From Cinnamomum chago (Eukaryota; Streptophyta; Magnoliopsida; Laurales; Lauraceae): a stretch of DNA of 64,000 bases. This document shows, piece after piece, positions 47,601-57,722 of this stretch. Below the pieces are notes generated by a model. It saw only the letters and a list, made by a program, of their open reading frames with translations. It did no database searches and was not told the origin of the DNA. Numbering within the stretch: the first letter of the stretch is position 1; every line of letters starts with the position of its first letter. The stretch is from the NCBI GenBank assembly GCA_038049695.1, contig CP142452.1, forward strand, positions 92,573,501 through 92,637,500, in the 5' to 3' direction. Position numbers and translations under genes: made by a program.

Positions 47601-50040
47601 AAGAGAAAATAATATTTAAATTTTTTTAATGGTAACTTTCATTAAAAGAGAAAAAAAAAACAGGATGGACGTAAAATGAGTTTAAGTTTGTACATTTCAC
47701 TTTTTTATTTATGATATTTTGTTAGTTGCTACTTTTTTCTAAAAAGGAAAAAGAAAAACTAAACATAAAGCAATAATGCAAATGAAGTACCTGTATATAT
47801 GGGATATGCTTATAAGTTTTGGAGGTCCTATACCTTTTTCAAAGACCATAATAAATAATATACAACTGAAGGAACATCAAATCACAAATTTTTAAGGTTA
47901 GTGTACAAAAGATTAAAAGGTTAATATTTAAAAAATAATAACAATGGGTTATATTCATACAAAGAACATAATTTCATATATTCTGGAAACCTCCCGGAGC
48001 CCTCTGATGTTTTGAACTCTCAAATTTCAAATACAAATACCACTCAAGTATCTTTTAGTTCTACCAAAAAATAAAAATAAAAATAAATAAATAAATAGAA
48101 ACTATTTGCACAATTAGCATTGTTTTAGGTAAAAAAAAGAGATTGAATGTTAATTTTCTCGTGTGTAGTCAATTTGGTATTTAAATTATAACACAACCAC
48201 CAATTGGCCACCAGCAACAATAACAAAAGTAGCAAGCTAGCCAGTACCTTTTGTCGCGACTTTTAAACTGATGGGGAAGTATTTAAAGTACCCACAAAAT
48301 TGTAAGTATTGAACACAAAAAGGTAGTAAGTAAAATACACTTGATTCCATTTCTTTTGATCCATTATAAAATACACCATTCATTTTCTCTTTTATTTTCA
48401 TCTCATCTTAGTTTAAGGTTTATTGTTGAATAAGCACATGGCATTTAAGTTTTCAGAGTTAAAAGGCAGTATGTACACCATGAACCACATAATGAAGTAA
48501 ATAGTGCATCGTTAAAATCTATTGTTTTTCCCACCTTGGCTTTGTTTATTAACCGGTGTGGACCAAATAGTGCCAAAAAAGACTCAAAAAACTTTCTGAA
48601 TAGTAATCTGAAATATTTTTCCTTTGAAATGATTCTTTAATTGCACCATATCTCACAATTAATTTTACAAAAGACAAAAAAAAAAACTGAATAAAAATTT
48701 GAAAATTAGTGAACAAAATGGTTCAATGAGAACCACGAATGAATGCTTATTGGTTTTATCCCGCTCTTAAGGGGTTTGGAGGGTGATGATTGAAGAGGCA
48801 ATGGTCTAAAACGTAAGAATTTAACTAACATAAACTAAAACAGGAAAAATAAAAAAAATAAAATGTCAGATCTTATACAAATATGGATTAAGTTTTGGGC
48901 CTTTTGAATATTAGCACCTGTACTGGTTAAAAAAAGCCCTTCTCCTTCGACTATATGGAGAAGGAAAACAGATTCTGACAGATAATGAAAAGTTTTTCCA
49001 TGCCTCATAGCATCGTCCTTTTAGTTATTGTCTACTTTGTTTTTCTCAACCAGGACACTTTCTGTTTGAGTTTTCCATTTTCATATCTCAGATAGCAAAA
49101 CAGTATCAATTTTACATTTTAAATGCTATGCACAAATTCATATTCCAAACATAGAGTGAGAACTAAATACAAAATTCTACCATAAGGAAACACGAAACAC
49201 GCACAACTTGGAAGCCTGTAGCGAAGATTCATGAAATAAAACAGATATATAATTAAAACTATCAGAGCACGAAGGCTATCAATGGGCCTAACTTTGGCCC
49301 AAACAGGAATGAGAAAGAAAAAACCAACTCTTCATCATCATTTTCTTAACTCTAATTGCACCCAATTTTCTTAGAATGAAGATTTTATTGCAACATTAAA
49401 AAAAACTTGAAGAAGAAGATACAATCAAACAATAATAATTTCAGTAGACAGCGCTCACTTACATGTATGAAAACTCCCTCCATTCCAAAAGAAGCTAAGA
49501 GTCAATGAAGAATATGTTAAAACATCATGTTCTTCCTTACATAATTACTTATAGAGAAAAAACCTCATACCTACAAAATTCCCTGCATTGAAAATCTTGT
49601 AGTATCTGAATAGAAAGAATATTAAAAGAAAATTGAAAAAAGAAAAGAGAAAAAACAACATTTGAGATATGGATTTGAGATAGATTCCAATCTTATCCAC
49701 ATTTTCCTTTTCTTTTCTCCACCACCTTAAAAAAAAACAAAAAAAAATTACTCGATTTATTGGAATGTATTAAAACGAAAATTTATTACGTTTAAAATAT
49801 CAGCATCTACTCAATATAAGAGATTAAAAAAATTATTAGGATCATGTGTGCTAAGTTTTGTCTGTATCCGAGTTCATTTAGGTATAGTAGGGGGTAGTTA
49901 GCAATTTTCTAGAGAATTTATGAGGCTTTTTCATAATTTTAGATTTTTGAAATTATGGTACCGTTGGGTAGATATTTTTAATTCTTAAATTTTAGTCTTC
50001 TAGATCATCTTGATCCGGATCCTTAAAACCCCTCTAAATC
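44650..50040. other. AT-rich gene desert
   Basis: No gene was recognised in about 5.4 kb. Frames at 46030-46230 and 46939-47148 are short and without motif. On the minus strand, 46055-46037 reads TGCATGTGCAGGGCTCCCCTAG before TT, another possible Helitron-like end with a TGCA..TGCA stem. Otherwise only simple A/T runs are visible. Confidence 0.5.
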
Positions 50041-50059
50041 CAAGCCTAACCCAAAGTTT

Positions 50060-50541
50060 ATTTTAGACAAATTGGAAAATTCCCATTATGTCCCCATCTT
50101 TATCCATATATAAAATACATATACATAATATATATATATATAAGGGTGGGCCTCACAACTTGTATTTTGTTGGGCATGTGTGTAATGAAAAAAGTACATC
50201 ATATTTTTCTCTTTTTTAGACATTTTATAAGAGTAGAAATTGAGAAATTATCATTACGTCCCCATCTTTATCCATATATAAAATACATATACATAATAAA
50301 TATATATAAGGGTGGGCCCCACAACAACTTGCATTTTATTGGGCATGTGTGTAGTGAAAAAAGTACATCATCTTTATCTCTTTTATAAGAAGAGATTTTT
50401 AGATATTTTATAAGAGTAGAAATTAGGAAATTCCCATTATATCCCCATCTTTATACATATATAAAATACATATACATAATAAATATATATATGGGTGGGC
50501 CCCACAACTTGGATATTATTGGGCATGTGTGTAGTGAAATA
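50060..50541. repeat. Three-copy tandem repeat, unit about 170-180 bp
   Basis: The block CCCCATCTTTATCCATATAT, AAAATACATATACATAATA, GGGTGGGCC(T/C)CACAACTTG and TTGGGCATGTGTGTA occurs three times, with the ATTATGTCCCC-like start at about 50081, 50250 and 50432. Copies are highly similar, differing mainly in small indels such as an extra ACAACA in copy 2. Confidence 0.85.
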
Positions 50542-51177
50542 TCCACCGGAGATTAGAGAGATAGCCAGTGGAAAGGGGGTCTCAAGGCAGCCAAGTTACC
50601 CCACATGTACTGTATCACTGATCCAATCTAAGGACCTGTTTGGATGTTAACATAATAAAATATTTACAAATTTAAATATTGTAAAAAAAAAATAGCATAA
50701 AATAGAATAATGAAATATTAAAATAATTTTTGAAGAATATTATAGATTTTAAATTGAGTTATTTGAAAGGTGTTAGGATTAAAGTAAACTTCATTATTAG
50801 AATAATTTCTTATTAAGTACTTTAGTTTATTTGTAATTTACCACGTCTAGATAAAAAAGTAGTGTGGTAAAGTAAAGTTCAACTGTACTATTTTTTTATA
50901 CCGTATGTTACTTTTCTTTTATCACATAAAATCATGGTAAAGTATAGTAAAGTAAAATCGATATTAAAAATAACTACTTTACAGCTTTCTCACTTTATTT
51001 CACCACATACTTTATCTCACCTTACTTTGCCTCACATTTTATCATGATGTAACGTCAATCTTTTTTACATTACCACATACCATATAAAACTACAATAAAT
51101 GTGATAAAGTAAAGTAAAAAAAAAAAACTACTCTACCATTCCCTCATCACCATATATTTTATCCCACCTTTACCCTG

Positions 51178-51588
51178 TGTTTGGGAAGGGAGGTTGGGAG
51201 GGAAAATTTAAGGGAAAAGGAAAATGAAGGGGAGGGGAGGGAAAATCTAAGGGGAAAGGAAAATGAAGGGGAGGGGAGGGAAAATTTAAGGGGAAAGGAA
51301 AATGAAGGGGAGGGGAGGGAAAATTAATTTTCACTCCTCTTGTTTGAGAAGTCAAAAAGTAGGGAGAAGAAAAGTGAAAAAGTATAATTCTGTTTGTTTG
51401 TGAGGTAGAGAGAAAAAGACCATTTTATCCTTACTTTTGAAAAAAATTCAATTTAAGTAAAAGGGCAGTATAGTAATTTCCAAAACATTCCCCTCTTTTG
51501 CCATCATTTTCCACCCTGTTTTGGGGGGAAATTTTTTTAGGGGAAAGGAATGCCTTTTTCCCTTCATTCCCCCCCTCTCTACCCCCCC

Positions 51589-51627
<39 letters not shown>

Positions 51628-51703
51628 ACACCCTCCAAAACCATTTTCCCTTCATTTTCCCCCCATTTTTTTCCTCCCCCCATTTTCCCCCCTTCCCAAA
51701 CAG
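51178..51703. mobile_element. Nested element with purine/pyrimidine arms and 39-bp tandem copies
   Basis: Ends TGTTTGGGAAGGGAGG and CCTTCCCAAACA are inverted. The left arm holds three 39-bp copies of an AAAATTTAAGGGG plus AAAGGAAAATGAAGGGG unit (51206-51320). The right arm is the C/T-rich complement and includes the long C tract. Reading frames here, such as 51170-51355 and 51431-51831, are low-complexity artefacts. Confidence 0.6.
51591..51625. repeat. Uninterrupted 35-base poly-C tract
   Basis: Thirty-five C residues in a row, preceded by CCCCCCCA. Such length is rare in plant genomes. It can form i-motif/G-quadruplex structures and is prone to replication slippage and sequencing error, so the true length is uncertain. 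Confidence 0.9.
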
Positions 51704-52187
51704 AAGGTACTTTACCCCACTTTTACCGTTTTTTGACATTTACCTTTACTTTACTTTACCATATATGTAAACAAATACATCATGATGGATTTGAAAAACT
51801 AAAGTATTTACTTTACTTTACCACTTTGTAATTATCATTTTGAAAGATTGTTATATTATAGAAAGTTTTATATAGGGGGAGTCATAAGAAAAAATATTGG
51901 GTTTTTTTTTTTTAAAATGATTGTTTCTTCAAATTTTTCTTAAGTTTCCAAACGTAAAAGATTTTTTTCTTTAGAAAATAAATGATTATATTCTAAAAAA
52001 AACTATTTTCTTATAAGTTTTTATCGTACTTTCTTATAATATTTTATTGTGCCTTGAAACAAGCCCTAGAGTAAAAATATATCCACTTCTTACTCCTCAT
52101 TTCAACAAAATAACTTATTATATAGTTATTACATTATTAACGCTAATTACAGTTGATGCCATCAACAAAACTGCAAAAGAAAACTAC

Positions 52188-52415
52188 TTAATTTGAGGTC
52201 AAGCTAGTATGTATTAACCTATTTTCATTAATAAATGTTACTGTTAGTGAAAAACCAAACGTCCAATATTCTTTGCAGCCAAAGTAGTGAGGCATCTCCC
52301 TCTCAACAAATACAGCGTTTACATCTATAATGTTAATGTTGTTGTCAGTAAAAAAAAAAAAACCTGAACTACTAATCCACTTGTAACCTAAATAATGAGG
52401 CATCTCCCTATCCAT
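52188..52415 (-). other. Internally duplicated short sequence
   Basis: The minus strand reads through 75 codons with REMPHYLGYKWISSSGF and later REMPHYFGCKEYWTFGF, so about 110 bp is repeated. The plus strand shows the same: GAGGCATCTCCCTCTCAACA and GAGGCATCTCCCTATCCATG. No family was recognised. It may be a repeat-derived open frame rather than a gene. Confidence 0.35.
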
Positions 52416-52740
52416 GGATACAACCGATCATTGATCCCATCGTCTATTAGATAAAGTGAGAGTGTGTATGCCTGTGAGCATCTACTAGAGAAAGAAGACA
52501 AGAAAAGCCCTAAAAATTAAAAAAAAAAAAAAAACCCACTATTTATATAGTGCCCCATTATTTTTTAAGTTCTGAAAACTTGCTTCCTTTCCCCTTTTTA
52601 AGAAAACTTCCCCTCACAATTTGAACCACTACTCTCCTAAGTTTAACCAAATCTCTCCTTATCTTCTTTATCCATGACTCCCAATTTTCTTTATCCATGA
52701 CTCCCAATTTTATTAAAACATTACTGAACCAGTTGACTTA

Positions 52741-52892
52741 GGACCATGATTTGCACCCGGAGGTTGTGCGTAGGGCCACAGGGGAATTTTACCCGGCTTT
52801 CTTTCTGGGCCTGTAGGGACTATTCTAATCCAAAGGACTAGAAACCCTGCGTTATGAAAAAAAATAAATAAATAAATAAAATAAAATAAAAC
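52741..52892 (+). mobile_element. SINE-like fragment with A-rich tail
   Basis: A body with GCACCCGGAGGTTGTGCG, TTACCCGGCTTTCTTTCTGG, GCCTGTAGGGAC and a terminal ACCCTGCGTTATG leads directly into AAAAAAAATAAATAAATAAA and further AAAAT units. The CCC(GG)GTTAT-A(n) type end is characteristic of a major plant SINE group. Box A/B and target duplication were not resolved. Confidence 0.45.
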
Positions 52893-53396
52893 ATTAATTC
52901 CCAGTCATACATCTTACCATATCTCTGAATTTTACATGTTCTTTTATTGGTCATTTTATGGCCCGGCGTCGTGATTGGGGGCCACATGATGGATGTGAAA
53001 AAGAAAAAACCAAATTAAACAGCCTGAACAAGCCCCCCCGTATGGACGCAGTGCACCTGATGGCTAATACAAAAAACTCCTGTTCATCATTGGCAAGATA
53101 CCCAATCATACATCATATGCTGGTGGGACCCACTAATCCATCGGCTAAGAAAGCTGGTCACCCGCCCGTAACATAATAATAATAGCCATACACTATTTAG
53201 ATCGGAGCCATCAAATCTAATCTTGACCTCGTAGAATGATAGAGCCTTGAATCTCCCTTCCAATTACACATTTATCAAAAGGTCAGTTTCGTTTGGCATT
53301 TTTGTCATTCAATCAAATGGAAGGCAATGTGGTATTTATTAACAGTTAATTCTTACTTCTTACATCTGTTGATGATTAAAGATAGTAGATTATGTC

Positions 53397-53522
53397 ATAT
53401 TTAGTACATGGCTAATCCACACCATCCTCATGTATTCCATATTTAGTACATGGCTAATCCACACCATCCTCATGTATTCCATATTTAGTACATGGCTAAT
53501 CCACACCATCCTCATGTATTCC
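53397..53522. repeat. 42-bp minisatellite, three perfect copies
   Basis: The unit starts ATATTTAGTACATGGCTAAT and ends CATGTATTCC. Copies lie at 53397-53438, 53439-53480 and 53481-53522 and are identical over their full length, which points to very recent expansion or gene-conversion-like homogenisation. Confidence 0.95.
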
Positions 53523-53699
53523 ATGAATCCAATGGACTAAAACACTGACTCGTATTTTCGAGTTTTCTAATATGAAAAGTTACACATATGGCTCTAAATA
53601 GGCAACCAGTGTGCCTCTGTTTTTTTTCGGTCCCATCCACTGTGTTAGTGATCTGCGTCTAAAAAATAAAAACCATCAACCCTCAAGTAGGCTCGCCCA

Positions 53700-53880
53700 T
53701 GCAGCAGCATCATCATCATCATCATCATTATCCTTGATGCAACTAGATTACATCGACTACACAAATTCTGTTTCTCCATTCCTATCCATCTTAAGTAAAA
53801 TCAACATATCTACTTTTAATATATCCCCTGTTGCTGGCCTACGCCAGACATGCCCAAACCATGTAGGCTTGCCCATGCAT
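53700..53880 (-). mobile_element. LINE 3' end (RTE-like) with (GAT)n tail
   Basis: On the minus strand 53868-53836 translates PTWFGHVWRRP, matching the RWFGHVxRR motif downstream of many LINE reverse transcriptases. About 100 nt further on the strand passes into (GAT)7 at 53728-53708. Plant RTE-clade LINEs commonly end in such a short tandem tail rather than poly-A. Upstream frames are broken. The plus-strand 160-codon frame at 53611-54093 that covers this region is therefore not a gene. Confidence 0.55.
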
Positions 53881-54099
53881 ATGCAGGATTATAAGGATCC
53901 CAAAATCCTGTACGACAGTATATTATATGCTCCATTAGCTATTGTGTTGCACCCCTTACTACTTCCCCAGTTGCATTGCTCACGTATGGCTAGGAACAAT
54001 TCAATCCTTTCCAAATATGTGGTCACCTGTTCTACTCAACTGCAACTCCAAATATGTGTTCTCACCTGTTCAACTGCAACTCCAACGACCTAGTATATC

Positions 54100-55073
54100 A
54101 TTCAAGAGTTCAACGGACTAAGCCCACCTGAAATTATTTCAGATAGGATTGGGAATTAAAATATTTTCCCTTACAGCGATGGGAAGCTAAAAAACAACAC
54201 TACAATTACAAACCCATTGATATGATCGTCCTATATTCAAATTTAAACAGAATAATTATGTATTTAATTAATTTGCCTCAAATTTCTTGTTAATGCTAAA
54301 TCTAGACTACAATATGGCTGCAGTGCCTTTAACCAAAGGAGAAAAGCCTAGTTAAAACTGGACATGACACAAGAGGACGATTTGAGTCCTCAATTTGCAA
54401 AATCAAATAGCCTATGAATTTGGGTGTCGAAAATTCCACCTTTAGCGTGATACTGGAAAATAATGCAAGTAGAGCTGCTGAAATCTTTAGGAATCACCAG
54501 TATAGTCACAGAATGAAGTTGGGTTGCTGGTAAATAGAAGCCATGACCAGTCATGAGAAAAAAAAAATTGTGGGGTCCCCTTCTTCTACCAAAGCTTCTC
54601 TGGTCAACCGCCTGAAATTAAAAAAATATAATAACAAATAAACTTTTAACTCATTTTAGACCTGTAGTAAAGAAGGAAAGATGCTGATATGAAGAGAAAA
54701 AAAAATATTAACACTACCATTTAATCTGTAAGAATCTTTAAGAATTTCCAACAAATGGTAATTAAAACAACTCATGATGGGCAATATTTTTTAAAACACC
54801 CAAGTCACGACCAAACATCTTGATGTGATACTCCAAATGTTGTGAGAAAAAAAAATGGTTAGGGATTAAAATAATCCTTGCATTCTCATCCTCATGTATG
54901 AAAAAACTTCTTTTGATCCATGAAATAGAACATAGCTTATATTGGAACCATGGCCTTCCCAGAAGCAACCTTTAAATCAAAATTACAACATTAATCACAC
55001 TGCACATTTCCAGAAGGTACTTTCCATTAAAAAAGGAACGTGTCAGAGACCTTCAGCATGTCCATCTCTTGAA
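54100..55073. other. Spacer with no recognised gene
   Basis: On the minus strand 54968-54762 reads open for 68 codons (..FFFSQHLEYHIKMFGRDLG..), but I recognise no family. It could be the continuation of the broken coding-like sequence at 56.8-57.6 kb, since removing the solo LTR brings the two together. Otherwise nothing is seen. Confidence 0.35.
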
Positions 55074-55078
55074 CCAAT

Positions 55079-56753
55079 TGTTAGATTGTATGGTCTCAAT
55101 CCATCAGTTGATGTAATAAATTGATTAATTTCTTTATTTATCAATAAAATCATGCTTTCCTTTCATGAGATGAATGATGCTTTATTATTTAATGCACATA
55201 ACCAATGCATATGACATAATGGTTCATGAGATGAACCGGGTCTCATTAGTATATTAGATGTGATGTATGTATATGGATGAGATCCACATACGGAAGACAT
55301 GTGTCACAAATCTTATACTTAAAAATATCTTCACGACCAGTGATGAGACTGGACACATCTCATCTGATAAGGTTGCAGCACTTTAATCACTATGTGATAG
55401 TGTGATTTGTATCGATCATCAGAATGAAAGATTCTAGATCATAGTGCTGGTACATTGGATGTATTGAAGGACCATGACAAGCACTTTATGAATACTGTCT
55501 CGATTTTAAGGACTGCTCTCATAATTTCCTAACAATAGGCTCTCAATCATGAGACATTGATGAACTCAAGTTTCTATCTATTCATTTGCTTTGAATCACC
55601 AATAAGTGATGCCAACTGCAGATCAACACCTTGGTGTCTTGGGTACGTGGTAGTAGGACTGTGGGAACATCCAATGGTCAAGATGAAATCTATCTATATT
55701 ATCCTCTTGTGCCAATTAATGGATTTATCATTAGTAAGTGCGCACCTATCTCGATTAAGGATTAATTGGATGGTACTGATGATTACTGTGATTAATTGGT
55801 GCTCAAGGATAATAAGATGTGGATCTAAAATTGGATGGGACAGATTTATTCCAATTGATCCATGGATATTGATAGAGATGCCTACTTGTGGTAATATGAA
55901 AGTTTATGGTCTTCATTGTAACTTATTCCTAAGACTGGAGTGCAATTGCATTTATATAGTGGTGTTATTTGCAATTAACCGTGGGCTCGGATTACACATG
56001 AGATGTGGGGTCGTGGTGTCCCAGTTAGAGCCAGCTTTCTAAGGAATCCCTAGTGGTCCCCACGCTAGCCCAAGTTATTAGATACTAATCATACTTGAAC
56101 TCCAAAAGGAAGGAATTAGAAAGTTACTATTTCTATTTGAAGTTGGACTTCTAATAGTGGTAATAGTAAGTTACTAATTAGTGTGGAAGTAAGACTATGC
56201 AATTAACAAGAAGAGTTATAAGAGGAGGCTTGAGGGTTATTTAAAGGGGATACACCCCTTGGACGTCCTACACTATAATTGCACGCCCAGTCCTCCCTTT
56301 TGCAAGTTGTTGCACAACTCTTCATCCTCTCTTCTCTCTTCTAGTTCTCTTCTAGTTCATTGGAGTTTCTAGTAGAATTTTCTCTTGGAGATCTCACTCA
56401 TCTTCTTGAGAAAAGAGATCTAATAAACGGGTCATAGCGTGGAAGATCAATAGGTCTTGGAGATTCTTGTTTGATACGTGAAAGATTTTCATCATCAAAG
56501 AAAGACGTAATTTCTCCATTAGAGCACAACCAAGCTCCAAATGTATAATCTACTTCTCTACTTGTTGTAGATTATTTTGTTGCAAGTAGTTGCTGATTTT
56601 TATCTTCTAGATAGGTTATATTGCTGTATATGATTGATGAGAATGAGGGATTGCATCCTGGATATGGTTTATGGCCTTATAGGTATTTGATCCCTGAGTC
56701 AAGTGGGTCAAAAGTTTTGAAAATCTATCCACGAGGCCCACCTACTTCCAACA
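55079..56753. mobile_element. Solo LTR of an LTR retrotransposon, perfect 5-bp TSD
   Basis: The segment begins TGTTAGATTG and ends ACTTCCAACA, so it has TG..CA ends with a short inverted repeat (TGTTAG/TGTTGG). The pentamer CCAAT lies directly outside both ends (55074-55078 and 56754-56758), the 5-bp duplication made by LTR retrotransposon integration. A TATA-like TTATTTAAAGG occurs near 56246 and an AATAAA at 55143. There is no second copy of the terminal sequence inside, no primer-binding site and no gag or pol, so it is best explained as a 1675-bp solo LTR left by LTR-LTR recombination. The 161-codon plus-strand frame at 55557-56042 lies wholly inside it. The superfamily cannot be told. 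Confidence 0.85.
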
Positions 56754-56758
56754 CCAAT

Positions 56759-57660
56759 ACACGTCTTTAATGGTACATTCGCCTTGCATTAACCAATCGC
56801 AGCTTCAACCAATGCCATGAAATATCACAGCTCTAGTTTCATATTGCTCTAAGACCTCTTTTAAGTATTTCCGAAGCATAAAGAGGGCCATTACATACAG
56901 CATCCAAGGTACAGTTGACATTTTTTCATGCACTTCATCCACAGCCAGATAAAAGGTAGCTATTCCAATCTGGCCAAGCAACAAGCAAGCAATGTTGCTA
57001 TTATGTCCCTGGTAATGCCTCTAACCCTGGCAGACCAAGATTACTCCTAGAACTTATGTGGAAGTGAAACTTCAGCATTTCCAGGCTCCAGCAGTGGTCT
57101 TCAATGTGATGATAGTTGAAATTTGTATTTTGCCACTGTTATTTCTAACCACCCATGGAAAGATCATTGTGCAATATCCCTTCAAAGCTTCATCTAGGTA
57201 CGGTCCATGAAATGATCCCTGCCTTAGCAGATGATGACCTCTTTTAACAACTCTTACTTATTACCAAGAAAAAATTCATATTACTCTTTTTCCAATGAAA
57301 CCCATATTTAAAATTTTAATTGGATACCAAAAGAGCATGTTTGGACTTAGGACATCAACCAGTTTGTAGATTGCAATTTGCATGGCCCGGAGTCTCTTAA
57401 TACCATCCCACCTGTAAATCATGGGAATGTTTATCCTATACATCCACACGGTTTCTACAACAATTTGCATTTTCTTGCTACATTAGCTCGCCCGAATCTC
57501 CTTACCATTAGTTATTCCATATGAAAATTGGCAAGCCCCCAACATCTCCCCTACTAATTGTGCAGGTGTCTGCCCAGAATATTACAAATCCTATTACTGG
57601 TGAAGCTAATGTTTTCCATGACAGTGCATCACTTCACGACCACAACCCCCCCTAAAAAAT
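56759..57660 (-). pseudogene. Unidentified broken coding-like sequence
   Basis: Several minus-strand stretches look protein-like but are in different frames and separated by stops: about 57637-57520 (ASPVIGFVIFWADTCTISRG), 57470-57276 (LFWYPIKILNMGFIGKRV), about 57200-57110 (GSFHGPYLDEALKGY, WVVRNNSGK) and about 57010-56830 (LLLGQIGIATFYLAVDEVHE, then PWMLYVMALFMLRKYLKEVL). I recognise no family. The compositions suggest a decayed gene or an unrecognised transposon protein. It lies directly downstream of SYS1 and next to the solo LTR. Confidence 0.3.
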
Positions 57661-57722
57661 AGGCTCGGTATTTTTTTTAATCACGATGAAATACATCAAT
57701 AGTACATACAGGCATTTTAGAA

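Larger units (their letters stand above)
50634..52075. mobile_element. Composite MITE-like element with GTTTGG ends and nested insertion
   Basis: The left end reads GGACCTGTTTGGATG; the right end, reverse complemented, AGGGCTTGTTTCAAGG. The interior repeatedly carries GTAAAGTAAAG/CTTTACTTTAC motifs on both arms, as in the element at 8617-8926. A second element with ends TGTTTGGGAAGGGAGG (51178) and CCTTCCCAAACA (about 51702) sits inside it. No transposase frame was seen; limits are approximate. Confidence 0.5.

Noticed and set aside
51431-51831. Poly-Pro and poly-Gly reading frames up to 102 codons
   Set aside because: Caused by the poly-C tract and C/T-rich arm of a MITE.
53397-53522. CRISPR-like array
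   Set aside because: The 42-bp units are directly adjacent with no spacers, and this is plant nuclear DNA; it is a minisatellite.
53611-54093. 160-codon plus-strand reading frame
   Set aside because: Crosses the antisense LINE fragment and its trinucleotide tail; no protein family signal.
55557-56042. 161-codon plus-strand reading frame
   Set aside because: Entirely inside the solo LTR and without any recognisable protein motif.
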